From an uncultured Bacteroidales bacterium (GTDB taxonomy: Bacteria > Bacteroidota > Bacteroidia > Bacteroidales > JAUNSR01): a DNA stretch of 7,108 nt. A program made the position numbers and the translations under genes. Below, one piece after another: positions 1 to 7,108 of the stretch. The notes under the pieces are model-generated. The model did not search any database, was not told where the DNA came from, and was given only the letters and a program-made list of their open reading frames with translations. Position 1 is the stretch's first letter. Each line of letters opens with the position of its first letter. Location: NCBI GenBank assembly GCA_947074165.1, contig CAMTOT010000144.1, positions 1 to 7,108 of the forward strand. The letters are read 5' to 3'.

Positions 1-45
1 GATAATGAGCGGTGACTGGAGTTCAGACGTGTGCTCTTCCGATCT
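1..45. other. Illumina P7 index adapter left at the contig end (artefact)
   Basis: This stretch is library-construction sequence, not genome. Bases 12-45 match all 34 bases of the Illumina multiplexing read-2 primer site, beginning GTGACTGGAGTTC and ending CTCTTCCGATCT. Bases 1-3 (GAT) fit the 3' end of the P7 flow-cell sequence, and bases 4-11 (AATGAGCG) sit exactly where the 8-base i7 index belongs. Its reverse complement, CGCTCATT, is the index I recall as TruSeq HT D703. The order GAT, index, primer site is that of the P7 primer, so the likeliest source is reads that ran through a short insert and were assembled untrimmed. Any ORF start or annotation in these bases is spurious. The match to the primer site is seen directly; the index name is from memory. 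Confidence 0.97.
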
Positions 46-411
46 CTTTCAGATCTTTATCTTGATCTTAACTTCGATGACCTTACGCTTTCTGTATATG
101 ATGATGAGGAATCATTATTATCACAGGGATGCGTAGATAGTTTGGATTTGTTTAAAGAGAACCCTGATACTTTCGAACAAAATGTAATTTCTGTACTAAA
201 GGCATCTGTTAATAACCAAAGCGTAATTGCAGAATTAGAGTCGCTTAATTTAATTAAACCGTTTTCTGTTATTTTGGTTGGTGAAGACTTCGATCAAAAG
301 ACAGAACTGATGCGCCTTGATGATGATTTGATTATTATTGAAGATGAGTTTTTTAAGAATATTGATAAGGAGCTTGATGATTTTCTTAAAGACTTATTGT
401 CTGATATCTGA
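46..411 (+). CDS. 3' end of an unidentified, strongly acidic protein (5' truncated by contig end)
   Basis: The reading frame is open from the first genomic base to a TGA at 409-411 and gives 121 residues of the C-terminal part of a protein. A GTG at 31-33 looks like a start but lies inside the adapter, so the true start is missing. The product is markedly acidic: about 31 Asp/Glu against about 8 Lys/Arg, with Asp-rich runs near both ends. It has no signal peptide, membrane segment, cysteine pair or motif that I recognise. A short hydrophobic strand (FSVILVG, about residues 73-79 of the visible part) is followed by a possible second strand (DDLIIIED) and an amphipathic acidic helix to the end, which suggests a small folded cytoplasmic alpha/beta domain. 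I do not recognise the family. The gene lies 91 bp upstream of manA on the same strand, but nothing shows a functional link. Its length, composition and normal codon pattern make it a real gene rather than a chance ORF. Confidence 0.75.
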   Translation, partial: LSDLYLDLNFDDLTLSVYDDEESLLSQGCVDSLDLFKENPDTFEQNVISVLKASVNNQSVIAELESLNLIKPFSVILVGEDFDQKTELMRLDDDLIIIEDEFFKNIDKELDDFLKDLLSDI

Positions 412-437
412 TTTTAATTCTATTAAATAAACTATCT

Positions 438-481
438 CTAAGGTCACTTTGCTATCACATTATGCACCTTACCGACCTTAG
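438..481. repeat. Inverted repeat with an extra half-site ahead of manA
   Basis: CTAAGGTC at 438-445 is the exact reverse complement of GACCTTAG at 474-481, separated by 28 bases. A further copy of the half-site, ACCTTA at 466-471, is repeated nine bases later at 475-480, so the left arm could pair with either copy. The element fills the middle of the gap between the acidic-protein gene and manA and ends 21 bases before the manA ATG. No T-run follows the right arm, so it does not look like an intrinsic terminator. It could be an operator with three half-sites, a leader RNA structure or chance; the sequence alone does not decide. Confidence 0.4.
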
Positions 482-502
482 TAAAAAATATTTGTTATAA
501 TC

Positions 503-1483
503 ATGAAAGTATATCCTTTCAAATTTAACCCGATTCTTCGTCCTATGATCTGGGGCGGCAATGATATATGTGCTTTTAAAGGAGTTGAATGCGACATCGA
601 GAATGTTGGTGAAAGCTGGGAAATTTCAGATGTACGCGGAACAGTGTCTATTATAAGTAACGGAGATTATAAAAACCGTTCATTGTCGGATGTTATCGAT
701 GAAACTAAGGCTGATCTGTTGGGCAAACACGTTTATGAGCGCTTCGGCACTCAGTTCCCTTTACTTATTAAATTTATTGACGCGGCAAATGATTTATCTA
801 TTCAGGTACATCCTGATGATGAACTTGCAAAAGAGCGCCACAATTCTTTTGGAAAGACAGAGATGTGGTATGTCATAAGTGCTCGTGAAGGTGCGGGGCT
901 TTACTCGGGATTTAGTCAGCAAATTTCCGCCGATGAGTATGTGGCCAGAGTTGAAAATAACTCATTTATGGACACTCTTAAGAGATATGAGGTACAGTCG
1001 GGTGATGTATTTTTCTTACCTGCGGGACGTGTACACGCAATCGGTAGTGGTTTATTTATAGCTGAAATTCAGCAGACATCTGATGTGACTTATCGTATTT
1101 ATGATTATAACAGACGTGATAAGGATGGCAACAGAAGAGAGCTGCATACGGATTTGGCTAAGGATGCTATTGACTACGCTGTACTTGATGATTATAAAAC
1201 GAATTATTCTGTAGAAGAAAATGTGCCTGTAGAGCTTGTTGAGTGTCGCTATTTTCATACAGATCTTTTAGAAATCACGAAGACTTACCAAAGAAACGTA
1301 ACGTCTCTTGACTCTTTTGTCATTTATATATGTATGGAAGGGCAGGGTACATTAACTGACGAAGAGGGTAATACGATATCCGTAAATCGTGGTGAATCTA
1401 TCCTTGTTCCGGCAGCAGAGAAGAGCGTGACCATTACACCAAATGGTAAGATGAAGCTTCTTGAAGTGTACATTCCGGAATAA
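503..1483 (+). CDS. manA: Mannose-6-phosphate isomerase, class I (short type)
   Basis: This cytoplasmic zinc enzyme interconverts mannose-6-phosphate and fructose-6-phosphate. It lets mannose enter glycolysis and supplies mannose-6-phosphate for GDP-mannose and GDP-fucose synthesis. The 326 residues match the short bacterial form of the class I family. Visible signatures are the N-terminal WGG at 17-19; the cupin zinc ligands Gln101 and His103 in QVHPDD, Glu120 in KTEMWY and His178 in GRVHAIG; and Arg198 in the TYRIYDYNR segment, the position of the catalytic arginine in this family. The remainder, from about 235, is the second, degenerate cupin-like domain. ATG 503 is the first ATG after an in-frame stop at 482-484 and gives the expected N-terminus (KVYPFKFNPIL). 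There is no Shine-Dalgarno sequence, only A/T bases, as is usual in Bacteroidota. It is followed by a strong hairpin terminator and converges with malQ. No key residue is missing. Confidence 0.95.
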   Translation: MKVYPFKFNPILRPMIWGGNDICAFKGVECDIENVGESWEISDVRGTVSIISNGDYKNRSLSDVIDETKADLLGKHVYERFGTQFPLLIKFIDAANDLSIQVHPDDELAKERHNSFGKTEMWYVISAREGAGLYSGFSQQISADEYVARVENNSFMDTLKRYEVQSGDVFFLPAGRVHAIGSGLFIAEIQQTSDVTYRIYDYNRRDKDGNRRELHTDLAKDAIDYAVLDDYKTNYSVEENVPVELVECRYFHTDLLEITKTYQRNVTSLDSFVIYICMEGQGTLTDEEGNTISVNRGESILVPAAEKSVTITPNGKMKLLEVYIPE

Positions 1484-1519
1484 ATATTACTGATTATTTT
1501 TTAATTTATTAAAAATAAG

Positions 1520-1572
1520 AATAGTGGTCAAACCACCAAGATTGGGTTTGACCGCTATTTGTTTTTTGTTTT
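1520..1572. terminator. Shared hairpin terminator between convergent manA and malQ
   Basis: Bases 1520-1534 pair with 1545-1559 to give a 15-bp stem with one T-G wobble (1525 with 1554) and a 10-base loop; the core is GGTCAAACC against GGTTTGACC. A T-rich run (1558-1572) follows on the plus strand, and an A/T-rich run lies at 1493-1518 on the other side, so the hairpin can stop transcripts from manA and probably from malQ as well. It sits inside the 92-bp gap between the two stop codons. Confidence 0.9.
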
Positions 1573-1575
1573 AAA

Positions 1576-4260
1576 CTACCTTCCGCTTTTAGCAACCAGA
1601 TACGTAATTTTACTATTAAACTCTCTGTTTTTAAGGAGCTCTTCAAGTGTAATATGCATTCTGTATCTCCAGTAGTGTCGAGATATTGCAGGTATATTTA
1701 TTCTTTCAGACGTAGCGTCCTTTACTCTTATTTGTTCGTCAATGGACAATAAATCCTGTAAAGGAAGTATGCAAAGCATTGAAGGCGAATTTAAGTGATT
1801 ACCTACTATTTGCTCGCAGATATCAGCATTGCATGATTTTGGAGCTTCTCCGTCCCTATGTAGTACATTGTTATAATATCTCTGTGTGCTTGCCTTATTT
1901 TCCTCCCACCATGCTCTTATTGGATTCATGTCGTGAGTAGACGTGGTGCAAACAGACAGGTATGGATATGATGATGTATCACCAAATTCGTGTCCATGTT
2001 GTTTTGGCATACGTTCTATCTCAAGAGACAAAATCTGCAGTTTATTCATTACATCAGGTACACATGCCGGAATCATCCCTAAATCTTCGCCGCATACAAG
2101 CATATCAGTAGCTTCTATGAGTTCTGGTAATTTATTGAGAGCCTGTTGTTCCCAGAAATAATTATGTCGGTGATAAAAGAAATCATCATAAAGCCTGTTG
2201 AAGGCATCCCGTTTTTCATAATCAAGTGCTTTATACGAATAGCTGTCATGTGCCCCGATTCTGGGATGATATTTTTCTTTTTGATATGTATCTTCAACAA
2301 AAAGTACCTCTGTGGTGAGTTTTAAAAGTCCACTCTTTATTAGTCTGGATTTATCATCGTTGTGTCCTGTAAAATAGTTTTCAATTTCACGTTGAGAATG
2401 AAAACGCGGATTGATAACAAACTTATCATCAACCGTTTTAATCAGGTAATTAAGCTTGACTTCGGCGGTATATTGTCTGAATAAGTCATAAAGCATATAC
2501 TCTCGAATATATGGCTGAGTATCTCTTTCTTTATTAAGGAAGAAACCATACTTATTCATCTCATCCGGATAATAAGGCATTGCCGGGCTGAAGTGTCCCA
2601 ATAATCCCTGTACAGCATTCATCGGAATTTCCCATATTCTGAAGAAACCAAGGATATGGTCGATGCGGTAGGCGTCAAAATAATCTGACATCTTAGCAAA
2701 TCTTTTTTTCCACCAACTATATTTATCCTCCTCCATTACCTTCCAGTTATAAGTCGGAAATCCCCAGTTCTGTCCGTCTTTTGAGAAATCATCAGGCGGA
2801 GCACCAGCTTGAGAGTTCATATTAAATAGGGTAGTATCAGCCCATGCATCAGCACTGTCACGGCTGATCCCGATTGGTATGTCTCCTTTTATTACTACAC
2901 CGTTTTCGTGAGCGTATTCCGTCACTTCACGAAGTTGTTTATCGAGATGATACTGTGTGAAAATATAGAATGTAATATCATAGAATGAGTCGCTTCCGGT
3001 TGAAGCAAGCCTTTCTACCGTATTCTTGTCATAAGTAGAGTAGTCTCCCCACTTGCTGAAATCTGCGCTTCGATATTTATCTCTCAGATAGCAAAATGCA
3101 GCGTAAGGAATGAGCCATTCTCTGTTTTTCTGTAGGAATAATTTATATTCTTTGCTATCGAGTGTTTTTTTGCCTGCCTGTTCATAAATTTCTCTTAGGT
3201 AGTCAAGTTTATCTTTCGCCACCTCTTCGAATTCTATTTTAGAACGTTGATTAAGAGAGTCTCTTCTTTTGGAATAATAATCATTACGTTTCTTATCTTT
3301 TAGTTTCCCGACACTCTCAATATTTATGTACACCGGATTAAGCGCGAAAATAGAATTCGCATTGTACGGATATGAATCAGTCCAAGTGTGTGTCATTGTA
3401 GTGTCATTGACAGGAAGTATCTGTATAAACTTCTGATTTGTCTTTTTGCACCAGTCTATTAATAATTTTAGATCAAGAAACTCTCCTATGCCATGACCTT
3501 TTGTAGAGCGTAGAGAAAAAACAGGAATAGCTACTCCAGCTCCTCGCCATTCAATGTATTTATTGAAACTAAGTCCGCTTATTAAAATATCATCTTTCTC
3601 AAGACTATCATAGTCAATGCCGTCATCAAGTGGATTGAAGTATCTGTTGGGTCCGTCCTCCCACATAATAACACGGTTTGTATCTTTATCTTTTATGATA
3701 AATTTATACTCAAACGGATATGATACTTCACTCTGTGGTATATCTAATTCCCATACAGGCATCCCGCCGCACTGCATGCGCAGTGACATGTCAGGATTCC
3801 ACAGACCAAGTTTCTTGTTTGATCCTACTATTTCCAGGCACTGACCTTTTTCAACTACGGGAGCGCAGCAGCTTATATGAAGATGTGGTTTGGAGCATCT
3901 TTTTATTCTTTCTTCCCTCGCGAAGATACTTTTTGTGAAAGCAGATGATAAAAAGCTCTTCTCGTCACTTATTAACTGCCATTTATCATAGACAATGCAG
4001 TTGTGATCTTTGAATAGCGTTATATGTCTTGGCTTTCCGGATTCATTTATGATAGATGAATCATTTCTTCTGACGAAATAAGAATAAGTCAGGCCGGATG
4101 TTTTTCCGACATATATTGAAATATTCCATTTTCCATCACCAATGTGCTCCATCTTAAGAGCTTCATCGGCAATACAGTTTCCCAATTCGGGTATATTTCC
4201 CGATATGTAAACCGATTCTCCCCATTCGGTACGGTAATCTATATTGAATGTAATTTTCAT
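1576..4260 (-). CDS. malQ: 4-alpha-glucanotransferase, DPE2-type, with tandem CBM20 domains
   Basis: This GH77 amylomaltase transfers glucosyl or maltosyl units between alpha-1,4-glucans; it has no signal peptide and should be cytoplasmic. Domains in order: CBM20 repeat 1 (about 1-95), linker, CBM20 repeat 2 (about 124-212), then the catalytic barrel (about 236-885). Catalytic residues by motif are nucleophile Asp534 (YRIDHILGFFR), acid/base Glu725 (CGEDLGMIP) and Asp777 (TSTHDMNP). Asp534 and Glu725 are 191 residues apart, against about 47 in the short Thermus-type MalQ. This insertion of roughly 140 residues, plus two CBM20s, is the layout of plant DPE2, which uses maltose as donor and a branched polysaccharide as acceptor; a similar role in glycogen and maltose turnover is inferred here. 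Repeat 2 keeps Trp154 and Trp200 at the usual glucan-binding site, whereas repeat 1 has Cys29 and no matching second Trp. The 894-residue length is normal for this type. The ATG gives an immediate CBM20 beta strand (MKITFNIDYR); no Shine-Dalgarno sequence is visible. Confidence 0.95.
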   Translation of the reverse strand: MKITFNIDYRTEWGESVYISGNIPELGNCIADEALKMEHIGDGKWNISIYVGKTSGLTYSYFVRRNDSSIINESGKPRHITLFKDHNCIVYDKWQLISDEKSFLSSAFTKSIFAREERIKRCSKPHLHISCCAPVVEKGQCLEIVGSNKKLGLWNPDMSLRMQCGGMPVWELDIPQSEVSYPFEYKFIIKDKDTNRVIMWEDGPNRYFNPLDDGIDYDSLEKDDILISGLSFNKYIEWRGAGVAIPVFSLRSTKGHGIGEFLDLKLLIDWCKKTNQKFIQILPVNDTTMTHTWTDSYPYNANSIFALNPVYINIESVGKLKDKKRNDYYSKRRDSLNQRSKIEFEEVAKDKLDYLREIYEQAGKKTLDSKEYKLFLQKNREWLIPYAAFCYLRDKYRSADFSKWGDYSTYDKNTVERLASTGSDSFYDITFYIFTQYHLDKQLREVTEYAHENGVVIKGDIPIGISRDSADAWADTTLFNMNSQAGAPPDDFSKDGQNWGFPTYNWKVMEEDKYSWWKKRFAKMSDYFDAYRIDHILGFFRIWEIPMNAVQGLLGHFSPAMPYYPDEMNKYGFFLNKERDTQPYIREYMLYDLFRQYTAEVKLNYLIKTVDDKFVINPRFHSQREIENYFTGHNDDKSRLIKSGLLKLTTEVLFVEDTYQKEKYHPRIGAHDSYSYKALDYEKRDAFNRLYDDFFYHRHNYFWEQQALNKLPELIEATDMLVCGEDLGMIPACVPDVMNKLQILSLEIERMPKQHGHEFGDTSSYPYLSVCTTSTHDMNPIRAWWEENKASTQRYYNNVLHRDGEAPKSCNADICEQIVGNHLNSPSMLCILPLQDLLSIDEQIRVKDATSERINIPAISRHYWRYRMHITLEELLKNREFNSKITYLVAKSGR

Positions 4261-4413
4261 TAAGTGAGCTTTTAGTTCTTAATTATTAAAATACGTTGAA
4301 ACTACAATAAAAAAGACAAATTGATTATTATTACAACGCTTTTGTTCTGTTTTTGTTTATGTAAATCAATGATATTGTAATATTATTTATGTTATTATTG
4401 CTTAATGGAAAAT

Positions 4414-4443
4414 AAAAAAGCATCCTGCTAAGGATGCTTTTTT
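4414..4443. terminator. Perfect 13-bp hairpin terminator downstream of nrdJ
   Basis: Bases 4414-4426 pair perfectly with 4431-4443 around a four-base loop (GCTA). The stem has a GCATCCT/AGGATGC core flanked by six A residues on one side and six T residues on the other, so it reads as an A-tract/T-tract hairpin on either strand. It lies 42 bp beyond the nrdJ stop codon in the direction of nrdJ transcription and would end that transcript before malQ. The rest of the spacer (4261-4413) is AT-rich, holds the malQ upstream region, and shows no ORF. Confidence 0.9.
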
Positions 4444-4485
4444 ATATAGACGTTCAAATATTTTAAATGCAATAGCATACTGTTT

Positions 4486-7035
4486 TTATCCGCATCTTGA
4501 TGCACCGCAAGATGTGCAAATCAGACATCCTTCCTGATATATAAGAGTTTCCTCTCCGCAGTTAGGACATTTTTGTCCTTTAGCCTGTGTTCCGTTGGGA
4601 AGGTATTTCTTAAGAGCTCTTTCAACACCATTTTTCCATGTGTTAATAGATTCGCTGTTCAGTTCCAGTCCGCTTATTAGTTTGATGACCTGGTCCATAG
4701 GCATTCTGTAGCGAAGCACTCCTGAAAGAAGTTTTGCATAGTTCCAGAATTCAGGATTGAATTTAGCCGACAGACCTTCAACTGTTGTTTTGTAACCTCT
4801 TTTATTTACAAACTGGAAGTCATATCTTTTATTCCCGTTTTCGTCAACAGCTTTGATTATTTTCCCTCTGTTGATATTTTTAGGAATAAGTATACCGTCT
4901 TCATCATCAGCAAGACCTGTGAAGATCTCATAAGGGAATCCATCCTTAAGTCCGATGAACGCGATCCATTTTTCTTTATTATTCTGAAATCTCACTACAT
5001 CAGCATCCAGTTCTGTCGGACGAGTGCCGTCAATCACAGGTGGAGTGAAAGCAAGTTTTTCTTTCTCTTTCTCTTTTTTATCTGTTTTCTGAGTAGATAC
5101 AAGTACACCTGAGCGAGATCCGTCTCTGTATACCGTACACCCTTTGCAGCCGCTTTTCCATGCTTCAACATAAAGCTTGTTTACAAGATCCTCCGATACA
5201 TCGTTAGGCAGATTGATAGTTACGCTAATAGAGTGGTCTACCCATTTTTGTATTCTACCCTGCATCTTCACCTTCTGCAGCCAGTCTACATCATTTGAAG
5301 TCGCTTTGTAATAAGGCGATTGAGAGATAAGATTATCAAGTTCTTCCTGAGTATAGTTGTCTTTTCTTTCTATGCCGTTTACTTCCATCCATGTGATGAA
5401 TTTATGGTGGAATACTACATACTCTTCAAACGCGTCACCCATATCATCAACAAAATCTATGCGAACGTCTTTGTCATTCGGATTTACTTTGCGTCTGCGT
5501 TTATATACAGGCAGGAATACCGGTTCGATGCCCGATGATGTTTGAGACATGAGGCTTGTGGTACCTGTTGGGGCAATAGTAAGACAAGCTATATTTCTTC
5601 TGCCATATTTCTCCATCTCCTTGTATAGTTCAGGGCTTACCTCTTTTATACGATTGATAAATGGATTATTGGCTTCTCTTTGTGCGTCAAATATTTCAAA
5701 AGCACCTCGTTCTTTAGCCAGATTTACACTCGAGCCGTAAGCAGCCAGTGTAAGTTCTCTATGTACTTTTTCAGAAAAATCCGTAGCTTCTTCAGTACCG
5801 TACCTTAGTCCCATTGCGGCTATCATATCTCCTTCTGCAGTAGTTCCAACTCCTGTACGGCGACCTTTCAGTGTCTTTGTCTTAATCTTATCCCAAAGGT
5901 GCTTCTCAGTCTCTTTTACCTCCTCTGTTTCCGGGTCTGATTTGACTTTCTCAATAATTCGATCTATCTTCTCCATTTCAAGATCAATTATATCATCCAT
6001 CATTCGCTGTGCGATACCCACATGTTTCTTAAACAAATCAAAATCAAATTCAGCATCTTTTGTAAATGGATTTTTTACATAAGAATACAGGTTTATAGCG
6101 AGTAATCTGCAGCTGTCGTAAGGACATAGCGGGATTTCACCACATGGATTAGTCGAAACTGTTTTAAAGCCAAGGTCAGAGTAGCAATCAGGAACAGATT
6201 CTTTTATAATCGTATCCCAGAATAACACGCCTGGTTCAGCTGATTTCCATGCATTGTGTACTACCTTTTCCCATATTGATTTGGCATTTACCTCTTTTGT
6301 ATATGTCGGATTATTTGAATCAATCGGATATTGTTGAGTGTATGGTTTGCCTTCAATAGCGCATTTCATAAACTCGTCATCAAGTTTTATAGATACATTG
6401 GCTCCGGTTATCTTCCCTTCAGTCATTTTTGCGTCAATAAATGACTCTGAATCGGGATGTTTTATGGAAACTGAAAGCATTAATGCGCCTCGTCTTCCAT
6501 CTTGAGCTACTTCTCTTGTAGAATTAGAGTAGCGCTCCATAAACGGAACTAGTCCTGTAGATGTTAATGCTGAGTTTTTAACAGGCGACCCTGTAGGGCG
6601 TATGTGAGAAAGGTCATGTCCTACACCTCCTCTTCTTTTCATAAGTTGCACCTGTTCTTCATCTATCTTGATTATACCACCGTATGAGTCGGCTTTTCCA
6701 TCAAGGCCGATAACAAAACAGTTTGACAATGAAGATACCTGGTAATTGTTACCAATTCCGGTCATCGGACTTCCCTGTGGGATTATATATTTAAAATGAT
6801 CAAGTAGACCCATCAGAGTTTCTTCTGATAATGGGTTTGGGTATTTTTTTTCTATTCTTGATATTTCAGACGCAATACGTTGATGCATCATATACGGTGA
6901 GTCCTCATACAGATTGCCGAATGAGTCTTTAAGCGCGTATTTATTTACCCATACCCTTGCTGCAAGTTCGTCACCGTTGAAATATTCTAATGATTTTTTT
7001 AATGCCTCGTTATGACTATAAGTTTTCGTCTCCAC
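4486..7035 (-). CDS. nrdJ: Adenosylcobalamin-dependent (class II) ribonucleotide reductase
   Basis: This single-chain cytoplasmic enzyme reduces ribonucleotides to deoxyribonucleotides using coenzyme B12 to make the thiyl radical, so it needs neither oxygen nor a separate radical subunit. The 849 residues read as the long diphosphate-reductase form. Visible motifs: SLSNCFVIG with Cys106; STNPCGEIPL with Asn296, radical Cys298 and Glu300; and Cys309, eleven residues after Cys298. Cys106 and Cys309 are the expected redox pair. KRRGGVGHDLS (133-143) and GRRTGVG (391-397) are further family blocks. After a Lys/Glu-rich linker (650-660) comes the TSCPD-like C-terminal domain, then a tail with CPNCG (Cys823, Cys826), GCLICTSCG (Cys837, 840, 843) and Cys848, which fits a zinc-binding, thiol-relay tail. 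The start is GTG: no in-frame ATG lies between the upstream stop (7066-7068) and codon 49, and GTG gives a full family N-terminus. It has its own terminator. Confidence 0.95.
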   Translation of the reverse strand: METKTYSHNEALKKSLEYFNGDELAARVWVNKYALKDSFGNLYEDSPYMMHQRIASEISRIEKKYPNPLSEETLMGLLDHFKYIIPQGSPMTGIGNNYQVSSLSNCFVIGLDGKADSYGGIIKIDEEQVQLMKRRGGVGHDLSHIRPTGSPVKNSALTSTGLVPFMERYSNSTREVAQDGRRGALMLSVSIKHPDSESFIDAKMTEGKITGANVSIKLDDEFMKCAIEGKPYTQQYPIDSNNPTYTKEVNAKSIWEKVVHNAWKSAEPGVLFWDTIIKESVPDCYSDLGFKTVSTNPCGEIPLCPYDSCRLLAINLYSYVKNPFTKDAEFDFDLFKKHVGIAQRMMDDIIDLEMEKIDRIIEKVKSDPETEEVKETEKHLWDKIKTKTLKGRRTGVGTTAEGDMIAAMGLRYGTEEATDFSEKVHRELTLAAYGSSVNLAKERGAFEIFDAQREANNPFINRIKEVSPELYKEMEKYGRRNIACLTIAPTGTTSLMSQTSSGIEPVFLPVYKRRRKVNPNDKDVRIDFVDDMGDAFEEYVVFHHKFITWMEVNGIERKDNYTQEELDNLISQSPYYKATSNDVDWLQKVKMQGRIQKWVDHSISVTINLPNDVSEDLVNKLYVEAWKSGCKGCTVYRDGSRSGVLVSTQKTDKKEKEKEKLAFTPPVIDGTRPTELDADVVRFQNNKEKWIAFIGLKDGFPYEIFTGLADDEDGILIPKNINRGKIIKAVDENGNKRYDFQFVNKRGYKTTVEGLSAKFNPEFWNYAKLLSGVLRYRMPMDQVIKLISGLELNSESINTWKNGVERALKKYLPNGTQAKGQKCPNCGEETLIYQEGCLICTSCGASRCG

Positions 7036-7108
7036 AATTAATAATAAATTTGTTTTGTAATTTTCTTATGTGTTTTTCAGTTTGTCTAAGAGGTGATTTT
7101 TCCTCAAT
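7036..7108 (-). other. Region upstream of nrdJ, with a possible 3' end of another gene
   Basis: On the minus strand this is A-rich and AT-rich up to the GTG, with no Shine-Dalgarno sequence and no match to the Bacteroides -33/-7 promoter (TTTG and TAnnTTTG). Two frames stay open from the window edge: one, in the nrdJ frame, stops at 7066-7068; another runs on and overlaps the start of nrdJ, stopping at 7016-7018. Either could be the tail of an upstream gene, or both could be chance at this length. No cobalamin riboswitch element is visible, though such a leader would normally be longer than the 73 bases shown. Confidence 0.3.

Noticed and set aside
31..45. GTG at 31 as the start of the first gene
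   Set aside because: It lies within the adapter sequence, so the five codons before base 46 are not genomic.
438..481. Inverted repeat as a terminator of the acidic-protein gene
   Set aside because: The loop is 28 bases, the stem only 8 bp, and no T-run follows the right arm.
487..494. AATATTTG as a -7 promoter element for manA
   Set aside because: It is eight bases from the ATG, differs from consensus at one base, and the only nearby TTTG (448-451) is much too far upstream.
4317..4324. TCAATTTG on the minus strand as a Bacteroides -7 promoter element for malQ
   Set aside because: Seven of eight positions fit TAnnTTTG and the spacing to the start is reasonable, but no TTTG lies 19-21 bases upstream, so support is too weak in AT-rich DNA.
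5320..5740. Plus-strand ORFs of 60-75 codons inside nrdJ
   Set aside because: They are antisense to a gene with complete family motifs and have no recognisable product of their own; likewise the short ORFs within malQ and manA.
1..7108. A novel defence, mobile or multi-gene system
   Set aside because: The three complete genes are well-known metabolic enzymes with intact motifs, they appear to end in separate transcripts, and no transposase, integrase, repeat array or target duplication is visible.

Overview
The window looks like the start of an AT-rich contig from a member of the Bacteroidota, probably Bacteroidales. The evidence is a DPE2-type 4-alpha-glucanotransferase with two N-terminal CBM20 domains, a short class I phosphomannose isomerase, an adenosylcobalamin-dependent ribonucleotide reductase, and no clear Shine-Dalgarno sequence ahead of any start codon. 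That placement rests on protein resemblance from memory; genus cannot be read from this.

Layout: bases 1-45 are not genomic. They match the inner part of an Illumina P7 index adapter (three bases of P7, an 8-base index, then the 34-base read-2 primer site), so real DNA begins at base 46. From 46 to 411 (+) is the 3' end of a very acidic protein I cannot identify; its apparent GTG start lies inside the adapter. A 91-bp gap with an 8-bp inverted repeat leads to manA (503-1483, +). manA converges on malQ (1576-4260, -), with a strong hairpin between them that can serve both directions. A 225-bp AT-rich spacer holds the malQ upstream region and a perfect 13-bp hairpin terminator for the next gene, nrdJ (4486-7035, -), which starts with GTG. 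The last 73 bp lie upstream of nrdJ and show no clear promoter.

Functionally these are housekeeping and central-metabolism genes. ManA links fructose-6-phosphate and mannose-6-phosphate, MalQ rearranges maltose and malto-oligosaccharides on a polysaccharide acceptor, and NrdJ makes deoxyribonucleotides using coenzyme B12. The terminators suggest that manA, malQ and nrdJ end in separate transcripts, so there is no sign of a shared operon or a new multi-gene system. I saw no mobile element, CRISPR array, tRNA or rRNA. The points most worth a second look are the adapter contamination, the unidentified acidic protein, the loss of the usual binding tryptophans in the first CBM20 of MalQ, and the repeat ahead of manA.
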